From Palleronia rufa (GTDB lineage: Bacteria > Pseudomonadota > Alphaproteobacteria > Rhodobacterales > Rhodobacteraceae): DNA of 64,000 nucleotides. Location: NCBI RefSeq assembly GCF_000743715.1, contig NZ_JQEY01000006.1, positions 62,001-126,000 on the forward strand. Direction: 5' to 3'. The translations under genes were made by a program, and so were the position numbers. Shown here piece by piece: positions 17,642-27,007 of this stretch. The number at the start of each line of letters is the position of its first letter. Positions within the stretch are counted from its first letter, which is position 1. Below the pieces are notes generated by a model that was not told the DNA's origin, made no database searches, and saw nothing but the letters and a program-made list of their open reading frames with translations.

Positions 17642-18922
17642 TTGAAGATTCCCAAGGACATCATCGTGGACCCCGCGCGGAACACGGCCTATGTGGTGCC
17701 CGCGGTCGCGCTGTCGCTGTTCGTCTTCGCCTATTCGATCCGGTTCGGTCAGATCTCTATTCTGGCCTTTTACGCCGTGTGGTTCCTGCCGCTGGTCGTC
17801 GCGCCGCGCATCCTGCTGGTCCGGCCCTGGGCCGTCGCGCTGCTGCTGATCGTGCCGGGGGTGTTCGCGGCCTCTACCCTGTGGAGCGACGCGTCGGCCA
17901 CCACCCTGCGCGCCGGCATCCAGTACGGGACAACCGTGGTCTGCGCGCTGATCGCCGCCCGCATCGTGTCGGTGCCGAACCTGGCCCTGGGCGGCACGAT
18001 CGGCGGACTGCTCGTGCTGCTCTATTCCGCGGCGAACGGGGGCTATTCCTTCGACTACATCGACGGAAGCTACGCGTTCAACGGCGCGTTCTCTTCCAAG
18101 AACCAGCTGGGCTATTACGCCACGCTGTCCATCCTCTTCGCCTCCTCGCTGGTGTGGGGGTTCCGCAGCCGCGCGCTGCTCTACCCGCTGGCCGCGGCCG
18201 TCACGGTCCTGGGGATCGTCATGCTCCTGATGTCGAATTCGGCGACGTCGCTGCTGTCGGCCTTCGCGGCCTTCGGGGCGATCGCGCTGGCCGGCACGCT
18301 GCCGAGGCTGGCCCCCGGACCGCGCCGCGCCGCGGTGACGCTGGTCCTGAGCGGCGGGGTGGCCATGGGGCTGGCCGCCTACCGGCTGGGGGCCTTCGAC
18401 GCGGTGCTTGGCGCCTTCGGCAAGGATTCCACCCTGACAGGCCGCACCTATCTGTGGAACCAGGCGCTGACCTTCGGGGCGGAGCAGCCGTTCCTGGGGA
18501 TCGGCTACAGCGCCTTCTGGGTGCGGGGCCGACCGGAGGCGGAGACCCTTTGGGAGACATTCTATATCACCGGCCGCACCGGGTTCCACTTTCACAACCT
18601 GCTGATCGAGACCTATGTCGGCACCGGGCTTCTGGGCCTGGCGCTGGTGGCCGCGCTGTGCGTGCTGCTGTTCGTGCTGCCGATCTCGGCCACGCTGGGG
18701 CCGGCACCGGACGGGTCGGTCATGCTCTGCACCGGCCTGTCGGTGCTCTTTCTGGTGCGCTCCGTGGCAGAGGTGGATTTCGTGACGCCCTACACGGCGG
18801 GCACCTTTCTGGTGCCGTTCATCATCCTCTATCTGACCGACCGATCCGCAGTGCTCGGACGGGCGGTGCGGCGGGCCCGGGCGGTGCGGACCGCCGGCCG
18901 TCTGCCGGAGTTCGCCCGATGA
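17642..18922 (+). CDS. exoQ: exopolysaccharide polymerase, ExoQ/O-antigen ligase family
   Basis: This is a 426-residue polytopic membrane protein with about ten to twelve hydrophobic segments. It carries the family pattern GAFSSKNQLGYYATLS (near residue 148), a periplasmic loop TLTGRTYLWNQAL, then LGIGYSAFW and FHFHNLLIETYVGTGLLG. FxSKNxLG and HNxxxE are characteristic of ExoQ-like Wzy polymerases. The start is TTG at 17642, with AGGAAG about 7 bases upstream; the residues encoded further upstream look non-coding. It lies between a GH16 glycanase and an ExoP-like co-polymerase, which supports a polymerase role over an O-antigen ligase role. Confidence 0.82.
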   Translation: MKIPKDIIVDPARNTAYVVPAVALSLFVFAYSIRFGQISILAFYAVWFLPLVVAPRILLVRPWAVALLLIVPGVFAASTLWSDASATTLRAGIQYGTTVVCALIAARIVSVPNLALGGTIGGLLVLLYSAANGGYSFDYIDGSYAFNGAFSSKNQLGYYATLSILFASSLVWGFRSRALLYPLAAAVTVLGIVMLLMSNSATSLLSAFAAFGAIALAGTLPRLAPGPRRAAVTLVLSGGVAMGLAAYRLGAFDAVLGAFGKDSTLTGRTYLWNQALTFGAEQPFLGIGYSAFWVRGRPEAETLWETFYITGRTGFHFHNLLIETYVGTGLLGLALVAALCVLLFVLPISATLGPAPDGSVMLCTGLSVLFLVRSVAEVDFVTPYTAGTFLVPFIILYLTDRSAVLGRAVRRARAVRTAGRLPEFAR

Positions 18923-19028
18923 CCGCCCGCCGCCGCCTTTTCGCGCCGCCCCGCGTCGCGTCCCTTCCCTGCCGGACGGCGCGCATCCGCGCGATCCCGG
19001 CCGTGCAAGACCGCTCGGAGACTTCGAC

Positions 19029-21230
19029 ATGACCTCACCCGTACAGGACCGTCCCATCGCCTGGACAAGGGCGAACCCCGATCCGCTGGCCGGTTACGAC
19101 GACGAGGCGCGGATCGACCTGGGCGCCGTCGTTCGCGCGATGCGGCGGCAGGTGGTACTGGTCACGGTATGCGCCCTGGCCGGGATCGCGATCGCGGTGC
19201 TGATGATCCTGGGCTCCGTCCCCCGCTACACCGCCGTAGAGACGGTGCTGCTGGACGAGGACCGGGCCGATCTGCTGAACGAGGTGTCGCCGCTGCCGAA
19301 CGTGGTCCGCTCCGACACCGCGGTGCAGTCCGAGATCCAGATCATCCAGTCGCGCGCCCTGGCCTATCAGGTGGTGGACCGGCTGAACCTGGACGAGGAC
19401 GCGGATTTCCTGTCCCCGCCGGTCGGTGCCACGCAAAAGGTCATCGGCTCTATCGGGGCGCTGACCGATCCCCTCGCGCGGCTGATCTCTCCGGCGCCGC
19501 CGGAACGGCCGGCCGATGCCGGCGCGGACGCCGGCAGTACCGGAACGAGCGCCGAGCAAGAGGCCCTGGGGATCGAGGCGACAGACCGCGACCGCGCCGC
19601 GGAGATCTTGCGCGCGCGGCTGGGTGCCTCGCGCGCCGGGCGCAGCCTGGTGATCGAGATCAGCTATCGCGGCTACGATCCGATGCGCGCGGCGCTGATC
19701 GCGCGGGGCTACGGCGCCGCCTATGAGCGGTTCCAGCTGGAAAACACGACCGAGGTCGCAAGCTCTGCCGAAACATGGCTGCGCGAACGGCTCAAGCGGC
19801 TGGAGCAGCAGAGCATCGACGCCGCGGCGGCCGTGCAGGAATTCCGCTCCAAGAACAACCTGATGCAGGCGCGCGGCAACCTGTTGACCGAACAGCAGCA
19901 GTCCGAACTGGCAAGCGAACTGGTCGCCGCTGCGGCGGATGCGGCCGAGGCCTCCGCGCAGCTGGAAAGCATGGAATCGCTGCTGGAACGGGCCGCGAAC
20001 GGCGAGGATATCGTGACCGTGCCCCTGGCCGAGGGCAGCCTGCGCTCGAACGTCGAGGAGTTGCGGCGCGAATATTTCGACGCGCGCCTGCGCTACCGCC
20101 GGCTGATCGAGCAATACGGCGAGGATCACCCCCAGGCCCAGGGCCTGAAGGGCAGCATCGAGGATCTGCGCCAGGCGATCCAGCTGGAACTGGAGCAGGC
20201 GACCGAGGCGGCGCGGGTCGCCTACAACGTCGCCAGGAGCCGTGAGGAATCTCTGCGCACGAACCTGGACACGGCCACCGACACCACCAACGCGGGCGAT
20301 GCCCTGCGCGGCCGGCTCCAGCAGCTCGAGGCGATCTCCGAGACCTACAGCCAGGTGTATCGCGACTATCTCTCCCGGCTGGAGGTCACGCTGCAGCAGC
20401 AGGGTTTTCCCATCGCGTCGGTCAAGGTGATCTCACAGGCGGAGGTGCCCGACGGCGCCTCCAGCCCGCAGAAAAAGGCGATGTTGCTGTCGGGGATGCT
20501 GCTGGGCGGCTTCATCGGCCTGATGATCGGCGCGATCTGGGAGCTTCTCCCCAAGCCCGTGCGCACGGGCAGCACCCTGAGCCGGGACACCGGCCTGCCC
20601 TGCGTGGGACTGCTGCCGACCGGGCGCGGCGCCTCCGGGTCGGACCGGGTGCGCCGCCGGACGGTGGAGCGGCTGGCCCAGGTCTGCGAGGCGCGCCTGC
20701 AGCCCGACCGGGGCACGCTGATCGGGCTGGCGCCGCTGACGGCGGATCTGGACAGGCCCGACGAACTGCCCGCTGCGCTGGCCGCGCGGCTGTCGCGCCA
20801 GGGCGCCCGCAAGGTGCTGCTGATCCGCGACGGTGCCGACGGCGACAAGCTGGGCCAGTCCGCCGACGGGACGCATGAGGCGATCGGCCTGTCGCAAATG
20901 CTGGCGAGCTATGCGCCGGACACCGATCACGCCGGCGCCGATGTCGCGCGGATGGTCGAGGATCTGCGCCAGGAATACGATGTCGTGCTGTTGCAGATGC
21001 AACCCCTGGCCCGTACCGCGGCAAGCGATCCCAATGCCTGGGCCTACGACCTGACGCTGCTCAGGGTGCCATGGGGGCAGGTCCAGCCCGGTTTCGTCAC
21101 GGATGCGCTGCGCGACCACCCGCGGTTCACGGAGCGGCTGGAGACGACCGTCCTGGAAGATGCCGAACTGTCCCGGGCCCGCAAGTACATGCGCCGCGGC
21201 AGCTACGAGGAGCTGGCGACCCATGCGTGA
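19029..21230 (+). CDS. ExoP/GumC-like polysaccharide co-polymerase with degenerate kinase domain
   Basis: This 733-residue inner-membrane protein has a Wzz domain: membrane segment near residues 40-60 and QSEIQIIQSRALAYQVVDRL near 98. Long coiled coils (about 240-420) and a C-terminal membrane segment near 485-505 follow. After it comes a roughly 170-residue cytoplasmic region with the size and place of the BY-kinase domain of ExoP. The expected P-loop is absent: where a G-K-S/T should lie (near residue 563) it reads GLAPLTADLDRPDEL. There is no Tyr-rich tail, only one terminal-region Tyr or two. It is therefore probably a structural chain-length regulator without kinase activity. The next gene overlaps it by 8 bases. 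Confidence 0.85.
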   Translation: MTSPVQDRPIAWTRANPDPLAGYDDEARIDLGAVVRAMRRQVVLVTVCALAGIAIAVLMILGSVPRYTAVETVLLDEDRADLLNEVSPLPNVVRSDTAVQSEIQIIQSRALAYQVVDRLNLDEDADFLSPPVGATQKVIGSIGALTDPLARLISPAPPERPADAGADAGSTGTSAEQEALGIEATDRDRAAEILRARLGASRAGRSLVIEISYRGYDPMRAALIARGYGAAYERFQLENTTEVASSAETWLRERLKRLEQQSIDAAAAVQEFRSKNNLMQARGNLLTEQQQSELASELVAAAADAAEASAQLESMESLLERAANGEDIVTVPLAEGSLRSNVEELRREYFDARLRYRRLIEQYGEDHPQAQGLKGSIEDLRQAIQLELEQATEAARVAYNVARSREESLRTNLDTATDTTNAGDALRGRLQQLEAISETYSQVYRDYLSRLEVTLQQQGFPIASVKVISQAEVPDGASSPQKKAMLLSGMLLGGFIGLMIGAIWELLPKPVRTGSTLSRDTGLPCVGLLPTGRGASGSDRVRRRTVERLAQVCEARLQPDRGTLIGLAPLTADLDRPDELPAALAARLSRQGARKVLLIRDGADGDKLGQSADGTHEAIGLSQMLASYAPDTDHAGADVARMVEDLRQEYDVVLLQMQPLARTAASDPNAWAYDLTLLRVPWGQVQPGFVTDALRDHPRFTERLETTVLEDAELSRARKYMRRGSYEELATHA

Positions 21231-22881
21231 CCGCTTCGTTTCGCCGCGTACCGTTCGGCCGCGTCCGGCCCGGATCCTGCGCGCGCCGCTGCTCTGCGCC
21301 GCACTGCTCTGGGCGGCGACCGCGCCCGCCGTCCTGGCGCAGGCCGGGGGGGCGGGAGAGGCTGCGCCCGTGCTGTCGGCGGAGGGGACGCTGGAGCCGG
21401 GACAGACCGTCGAGATCCGGATCGGCCGCTGGGACCCGGTGGAGGAGGCGTTCGTCTCCTGGGACGGCCTGGGCGGGCGGTTCCTCATCGGGCCGGAGGG
21501 GGTGCTGACCCTGCCCGTGGCCGGCGCATTCGAGGTGACGGACCTGTCGCCCGCCGCGCTCGCCGACAAGATCTCCGCCCAGTTGCAGGGCCGCCTGGGG
21601 ACGCGGGGGGATGTGCAGGCGATCGTCACCATCGCCGCCTTCGCGCCGATCTACGTGCTGGGCGACGTCCGCGCGCCCGGTGCCTATACCCACACGCCGG
21701 GGATGACCGTGCTGCAGGCGCTGACGCTGGCCGGCGGGCTCGACACGCCCGGCGCGCAGCTGTTGCAGGGCGGGCGCAACGCGCTGACCTCCATCGGCAC
21801 GTATCAGGTGCTTCAATTCGACCTTTTGCGCCGCCTGGCGACGCTGGCCCGCCTTCGGGCCGAGCTGAACGACACCGAGATCGACCCGCCGCAGGAGCTG
21901 TCGGGCGCGACCATGGGCACGGAGCTGATCGCCCAGGAACGGGAGATCCTGCAGGCGCGCCAAACGGCCCTGCGCTCGAACCTGTCGCAGATCGACGACC
22001 TGGAGACACTGCTGGAACGGCAGATCGCCCAGCTCGACACCCAGGTGACTCTGCGCGAGGAGCAGCTTGCCCTGCTGGAGGACAACCTGGCCAACGTACA
22101 GAACCTGCTGGAACGGGGGCTGACGACCGCCGACCGCGGCGACAGCCTGCAGCGCCAGGTGGCCGATCAGCGGATCCGGCTGCTGGAACTGGAAACCGCG
22201 CGGCTCAACGCCGAGCAGCGGCTGAACGAAGCCGGGCGCGACCGGCTTGACCTGACCAACGAGCGGCGCCGGGAACTGGTGGAGGGCGCGAAGGACCAGG
22301 AGGCGGCGATCCGAGAGCTTCGGATCAAGATGGAGACGGAGGCGGCGCTGTTCGCCGAATCGTCGCGGACCGGGACGCGGATCGTGAACCTGCTGGACGG
22401 CGCCGAGGCCCGGATGGAGGTCACGCGCGTCGCGGACGGTAAGAGCACGACGATGCCGGTCGCGCGGTCCGACAGGATCCGCGGCGGTGATGTGCTCGAG
22501 GTGATCCTGCCGGCGCCGGCGACCACGTTCGGCGGGACCGCCCCGCCGCGAATCCCGGACGCGGGCGGCACGGGCCCGGAGGGCACGGAGCCGAGCGGGA
22601 CCGGCGGTCCGCGCATGGACCTCCCCGGACCCGGCCCTGGCGCCGCGGACGAAAACCCGCCGCAGCCCGGTGCCGCGGGCGAGAGCCTGCCGGAGTCCGA
22701 CCGGGCCGGCGCAGACGTGCCCGGCTCCGACACCGGGACCGCGGACCCGCCCCGCGTTGGCGCCGGGACCGCGGACCCGCCCGTTCCGATGCCGGAGGCG
22801 GCCGGGTCTGGCGCACCCCCCCGGCCGGACCGCCCGGCGTCCGCGACGGACGGCGCGGCGGCAGGGCGGACCGCCGACTAG
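21223..22881 (+). CDS. polysaccharide export (OPX/ExoF-like) periplasmic protein
   Basis: This is a 552-residue secreted protein with a signal peptide ending near VLAQA (about residue 40). A Poly_export domain (EGTLEPGQTVEIRIGRWDP, near 55) precedes a SLBB-like segment (VLGDVRAPGAYTHTPGMTVL). A long coiled coil follows (about 245-370), then a second beta-grasp-like unit ending RSDRIRGGDVLEVILP. This is the ExoF plan: a periplasmic adaptor linking polymerase to outer-membrane export. ExoF proteins are usually near 420 residues; here the last 115 or so form a Pro/Gly/Ala-rich low-complexity tail. The gene overlaps the ExoP-like gene (ATG at 21223), so the two are coupled. No lipobox is visible. 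Confidence 0.85.
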   Translation: MRDRFVSPRTVRPRPARILRAPLLCAALLWAATAPAVLAQAGGAGEAAPVLSAEGTLEPGQTVEIRIGRWDPVEEAFVSWDGLGGRFLIGPEGVLTLPVAGAFEVTDLSPAALADKISAQLQGRLGTRGDVQAIVTIAAFAPIYVLGDVRAPGAYTHTPGMTVLQALTLAGGLDTPGAQLLQGGRNALTSIGTYQVLQFDLLRRLATLARLRAELNDTEIDPPQELSGATMGTELIAQEREILQARQTALRSNLSQIDDLETLLERQIAQLDTQVTLREEQLALLEDNLANVQNLLERGLTTADRGDSLQRQVADQRIRLLELETARLNAEQRLNEAGRDRLDLTNERRRELVEGAKDQEAAIRELRIKMETEAALFAESSRTGTRIVNLLDGAEARMEVTRVADGKSTTMPVARSDRIRGGDVLEVILPAPATTFGGTAPPRIPDAGGTGPEGTEPSGTGGPRMDLPGPGPGAADENPPQPGAAGESLPESDRAGADVPGSDTGTADPPRVGAGTADPPVPMPEAAGSGAPPRPDRPASATDGAAAGRTAD

Positions 22882-23772
22882 GACGCGCGCCGAGGTCGCG
22901 GTTACGGCGTCCGGCTTAGCCGGGCGTCCGGGCCAGGGTTTCGACGAGCCCGTCGATCTGTCCCTGCGGTCCCATGTTCGGCCGGGCCGCATGGGCCGGG
23001 GCGGCGCGGGACGCGCGGTCATAAGCTTCCGGGTCATGCCACAGGGTGCGGCGGCCCGGTCCCTTGCGGGCGCAGCCCGCTTTGGCAGCACGCCGCCAGG
23101 ACCGACCGCTTCCGGCAAGCGGCGCGGACGGAACCAAAAGGCGGGACTGGCACAAGACGACATCGGCGCAGACGTGCCGCACCACGCAACCGGCGACCTT
23201 TCAGGCGAACCAGGCGCGGTGGATCGGGCAGCCCTGGCGGTCGTCGTTGTTCCGGGTCGGGAACAGGATCCGCCCTGCGACGTTTGCTGGTTAACGACGG
23301 CGAAGGAACATTTCGACCTGGTAAACTTGTGCGGCCGTAATTTCACCCCGGTCGGGTTGCAGCCCGGTATTTGGACACAATCTAGGGGAGTGAAACGCGG
23401 CATCCAGAGGCGGTCGAAGAATCAGCTGTCGGGACGGACAGGGGGCGAAGATGAGGGGTGAGACTGCCATGAAACGGATGAGCGAATTTCCGCGCGCCAC
23501 TGCATGTCGCCCAGATGTTGGGCGTGATGCGCAATTCTTGCGTAAACGACGACCCACCTTTGGGGTGGGCGGGGCATTTAGCCTACGGGCTTTGCATCAG
23601 CAGCATTTGATGTAGATAACGGATGAAAAGGTGCCGCACGGAGAGCCGGCCGGAGAGCATGTCCGTCATGCCTCTGCGCAACATGGTTGAAAACCGTAAG
23701 GGCAACCGCGAAGAGAGCAATTCGAGGTTGGAGTCGGTTTGACTGCGGCCTTCAGGATCTAGGATGTAAACG
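22882..23772 (+). other. long intergenic leader before the priming transferase
   Basis: About 890 bases lack a recognisable gene. The left part (to about 23280) is as GC-rich as the flanks and contains only open frames without family resemblance. The right part (23280-23772) is visibly richer in A/T and includes TTTGGACACAATCTAGG (23370-23386) and a short hairpin at 23553-23569 (CCCACC, 5-base loop, GGTGGG) not followed by a T-run. A long untranslated leader and promoter region for the exoY-like gene is likely. A structured RNA is possible but not demonstrated. Confidence 0.4.
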
Positions 23773-24471
23773 ATGAAGAGTATTCAAACTGTTCCGTTCA
23801 GGGTCGGTCCCCGCGCCCGTCATTCCGCCTGGTTTCCCGCGAAGGTCGTGGACCGGCCCGTGGGCGGGATGTTGAAACGGACGACGGATGTGGTCGCCTC
23901 CGCGCTCATCCTGGTGCTGCTGGCACCGCTGATCGCCGGTCTTGCGCTGCTGATCCATCTCAGTTCGCCCGGTGGCGTGTTCTACGGACATTGGCGGGTC
24001 GGGCATCGCAACGTCCCGTTCCGCTGCTTCAAGCTGCGGACGATGGTCGCCAATGGAGACGAGGTTCTTGCGCGGCACTTCCAGGCCTTTCCGGAGGCGC
24101 GCGCGGAATGGGAAGAAACCCAGAAGCTGCGTGACGACCCCCGCGTGACGCCATTGGGCCGGGTCCTGCGCAAGCTGAGCCTGGATGAGTTGCCGCAGTT
24201 CTGGAACGTGCTCAGGGGCGATATGAGCCTGGTCGGGCCACGTCCGGTGCCGCTGGACGAACTGACCCGCTACGGCCGGTCCGCGCGGTTCTACCTGAGC
24301 GCCCGTCCCGGCATCACCGGGCTCTGGCAGGTCAGCGGGCGAAGCAACACGACCTATTTGCGCCGCATCGCCTATGACCGGGTGTATGTCTCCAAGCACA
24401 GCCCTGGAAGAGACCTGGTTATTCTGGCCCAGACCCTGCCGGCAACCGTTCGGTCCAGCGAAACCGCGTAG
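23773..24471 (+). CDS. exoY: undecaprenyl-phosphate sugar-1-phosphate transferase (ExoY-like priming enzyme)
   Basis: This is a 232-residue monotopic enzyme that starts repeat-unit synthesis by moving a hexose-1-phosphate (galactose in succinoglycan) to undecaprenyl phosphate. After a 30-residue N-terminal stretch come the membrane hairpin (about 37-62), FRCFKLRTM, the catalytic LDELPQFWNVLRGDMSLVG region, and the closing RPGITGLWQVSGR. This matches the small PHPT family without the N-terminal WbaP/PglC extension domains. The ATG at 23773 is the first Met after a long leader. It is followed by an ExoO-like glycosyltransferase 73 bases on. Confidence 0.92.
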   Translation: MKSIQTVPFRVGPRARHSAWFPAKVVDRPVGGMLKRTTDVVASALILVLLAPLIAGLALLIHLSSPGGVFYGHWRVGHRNVPFRCFKLRTMVANGDEVLARHFQAFPEARAEWEETQKLRDDPRVTPLGRVLRKLSLDELPQFWNVLRGDMSLVGPRPVPLDELTRYGRSARFYLSARPGITGLWQVSGRSNTTYLRRIAYDRVYVSKHSPGRDLVILAQTLPATVRSSETA

Positions 24472-24544
24472 GCGCACAGCTCCCGGGTCCGACGGGGTCC
24501 GGGAATGCGGCGATTGCGCGACGAAAAAGCAGGCAGCGCTTCGC

Positions 24545-25858
24545 ATGAACGGCTCGAACTCCCGCCGGACCGACGATGGTTCGGCCGATACCGTGTCCGT
24601 GATCATGTCGAACTACCGCGGTGCGGCCTATCTGGCGGCCGCGGTCCGGTCCGTCCTGGGGCAGACCCACAACAGGATCGAGCTTATCGTCGCCGACGAC
24701 GCGTCGGATGACGACAGCGTGGCGATTGTGAACGATATCGCGCGTGAGGATTCCCGGCTAATTCCGGTTGCGCTGACCGTCAACGGCGGTCCCGGCGCCG
24801 CGCGGAACGCCGCTTTGGAGCGGGCTCGCGGGGATTGGATCGCGATCGTGGATTCCGACGATATCCTCCACCCCCGACGCATCGAGCGGCTTCTGGCCGC
24901 TGCGAAGAGGTTGGAGGCGGACATGATCGCCGACGACATGGTGCAGTTCGGAGACCGGGAGGTTGCCGGCACCACCGTTCTGGGCGGTCGGGACATCGGC
25001 GCCTCTCTTACCGTCAGCCCCGCCGCATTCGTGGACAGCGACGGGGTCAGCGCGGGCGTGGCCTCCTTCGGGTATCTCAAGCCGATGATCAGGCGTGCGT
25101 TTCTGGGATCCCGTCGCTACAACGCGCGGCTGCGGATCGGAGAGGATTTCGATCTGTGCCTGCGGTTGTTGATCGACGGCGCGCGCTACGCGGTGGTACC
25201 GGATCCGACCTATCTCTACAGGCGGCATGCGGGCTCGATCTCTCACCGATTGACGGAGGCCGCCCTGGAAAGCCTGTTGGCCGCGCATGCTGACGCGGTC
25301 CGGGCCGCCGCGCGGAGCCGCCCCGCAGATGCGGCACTCCATCGGGCGCTCGACGACCGGGCCGGGCGGCTGGAGCGGGGCCTTGATTACGAAAGACTGG
25401 TCCGGGCGATCAAGTCGCGGCAACCCCTGTCGGCGGCCGGGCAGATCCTGCGCCATCCGGCGCTGCTGAGCGACCTGCGCGCCAGCCTTGCGGATCGGCG
25501 TGCCAAGGGGCGGATCGATCCGGTGCCGCAGGACCGGGCGCCGCTGACCCTGGTCCTTGGGTCCGCCGCTCGTGCCGCCGATGCGCCCGCCCCCGCCGAA
25601 GCGGTTCGCATGGCGGTGCCGCCCCTGCGGTCCCCGGGATCCGCGGACGAGGACGATCACGTGGCGCTCGCCTGTCGGCTGACCGCCCTGGCCGAAGGAC
25701 GGGCCGTGCGCGTGCTCGCCTTCGGGGCCGAGGGGCTGTGCGCTCTGGGCTATCTGCCGGAATGGGATGCGGCGGTGGTGACGCTTGCCCCGGCCGAGGC
25801 CGAGCGGGCGGTGCTCCCGCCGGGAGCCGATCTGGCGGTGCTGCCGCCGGCCGGATAG
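24545..25858 (+). CDS. glycosyltransferase family 2, ExoO-like with C-terminal extension
   Basis: This 437-residue protein has a GT-A domain in its first 230 residues: VSVIMSNYRGAAYL near 18, VADDASDDDS near 50, GGPGAARNAAL, and the metal-binding DSDD near 102. IADDMVQF and IGEDFDLCLRLL follow. The NYRGA start and ADDM block resemble ExoO, which adds a late glucose in succinoglycan side-chain assembly. ExoO is usually near 345 residues; here about 90 extra residues, Ala/Pro-rich then globular-looking (HVALACRLTALAEGRA), form an unexplained tail. It follows exoY on the same strand and converges on the ExoU-like gene 17 bases away. Confidence 0.83.
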   Translation: MNGSNSRRTDDGSADTVSVIMSNYRGAAYLAAAVRSVLGQTHNRIELIVADDASDDDSVAIVNDIAREDSRLIPVALTVNGGPGAARNAALERARGDWIAIVDSDDILHPRRIERLLAAAKRLEADMIADDMVQFGDREVAGTTVLGGRDIGASLTVSPAAFVDSDGVSAGVASFGYLKPMIRRAFLGSRRYNARLRIGEDFDLCLRLLIDGARYAVVPDPTYLYRRHAGSISHRLTEAALESLLAAHADAVRAAARSRPADAALHRALDDRAGRLERGLDYERLVRAIKSRQPLSAAGQILRHPALLSDLRASLADRRAKGRIDPVPQDRAPLTLVLGSAARAADAPAPAEAVRMAVPPLRSPGSADEDDHVALACRLTALAEGRAVRVLAFGAEGLCALGYLPEWDAAVVTLAPAEAERAVLPPGADLAVLPPAG

Positions 25859-25875
25859 GGCGGGCGCCGCGGCGC

Positions 25876-26874
25876 CTATGTCTGCCGGGGGTCGAGAAGC
25901 AGCCGAGTGCCACCCTTCGGCAGTACGTCGGCGGCGGTGGCGTTGAGATGCAGCTTGTCCCGGGCGATCTGGGTCGCAATCGGGCCTAGACGGTTGCGGC
26001 CGCCCAGGGCGAACCGGATCGCCGCTGCGGCACCGCCCGACCGGCGCAGGTCTAGGAACCTGCGGTGGTCGTGCTTGTGGCGAACCTCCCGCGAGAGGGC
26101 GCGCATCCGCGCGGCGACGTCCTCGGGAAGGTCCGGCGCCTTCAGATGCTCCTCTATCCGGGCGTGGAGAACGGCCAGGTCGGCGGTCGCATGGCGCGCG
26201 CTGAGAGAGGTCGCGCGGACCGTGGCGGCATATCCCGGCCGCCGCGTCAGTGTCATCCGGGCACCGGCCAGGAACATGCGGACGTAGAGATCGTAATCCT
26301 CTCCCAGCCGCATGGACGGCGCATAGCGAAGCCCTTTGCCGGTCAGGAATTCCCGGGACATCACCGGCTTGAGAAAGCCCAACTCTCCCCTCGCGGTGCC
26401 CTTGCGGCGCAGATTGCCCTCGACGAATTGGGTCAGGGTCAGGTCGGAGAAATCGGCCGCGATATCGGGCCAATCCGGCGCGGGACCCCCGTCCGGCCTG
26501 TCGTCCATGAAAAGGATGTTGTCGGCGGCGAGTTCCCTCGGCGGGCCATTGAGCAGGGTGCGCAGGCGCCCGGGCAGGAAGATGTCGTCCGAATCCAGAA
26601 CGGCGACGAAGGGCGCCGTTGCCGCGTCCAGACCGCGATTGCGCGCCGCGGCGGGGCCGGCGTTCGTGTCCAGCGCGATGAGCCGGACCCGCGGCGCGCC
26701 GGCTGCCTCGGCGCGCGCGACCCTGACCGTGCCGTCCGTGGAGGCGTCGTCGATGACGATGACCTCGGCCGTCTCCGGCTCCGCCAGGGCCGACCGGATG
26801 GCACGGCCGAGCGTGCGCTCAGCGTTGTGGCAGGCGACGATGACGCTGACCCGGGGAGATGCCAGCGCGGTCAT
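25876..26874 (-). CDS. glycosyltransferase family 2, ExoU-like
   Basis: This is a 332-residue GT-A enzyme: VSVIVACHNAERTLGRAIRS near residue 9, VIDDASTDGT near 40, NAGPAAARNRGL near 72, the DSDD metal site in VLDSDDIFLPGRL near 92, and LGEDYDLYVRMFLAGAR near 190. The SALAEPE and FLPGRL stretches match ExoU of succinoglycan producers, which adds a glucose of the side chain. It lies in the minus-strand half of the exo locus, convergent with the ExoO-like gene. No membrane segments are visible, so it is a cytoplasmic, membrane-associated enzyme. Confidence 0.83.
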   Translation of the reverse strand: MTALASPRVSVIVACHNAERTLGRAIRSALAEPETAEVIVIDDASTDGTVRVARAEAAGAPRVRLIALDTNAGPAAARNRGLDAATAPFVAVLDSDDIFLPGRLRTLLNGPPRELAADNILFMDDRPDGGPAPDWPDIAADFSDLTLTQFVEGNLRRKGTARGELGFLKPVMSREFLTGKGLRYAPSMRLGEDYDLYVRMFLAGARMTLTRRPGYAATVRATSLSARHATADLAVLHARIEEHLKAPDLPEDVAARMRALSREVRHKHDHRRFLDLRRSGGAAAAIRFALGGRNRLGPIATQIARDKLHLNATAADVLPKGGTRLLLDPRQT

Positions 26875-27007
26875 GACAGCAGTGCCCCTTGGCGCCGGGG
26901 CGGTCGCGACGGATCCGGATGCGGACGGGGCACTGTCGATAAGGAAGTGCAGCGCGCCGTGGTCGAACCGAACGCCGGGGTGCGGGACAAGCGACGCGGC
27001 GCCGCGA

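Noticed and set aside
22916..23293. Overlapping open frames on both strands between the ExoF-like and ExoY-like genes
   Set aside because: No family motif is visible in any frame; in DNA of this GC content long chance frames are common.
23451..23615. 54-codon open frame in the exoY leader with a purine-rich stretch before it
   Set aside because: No similarity to a known peptide is apparent, and it has an Arg-rich mixed composition. It may be chance; kept only as part of the leader.
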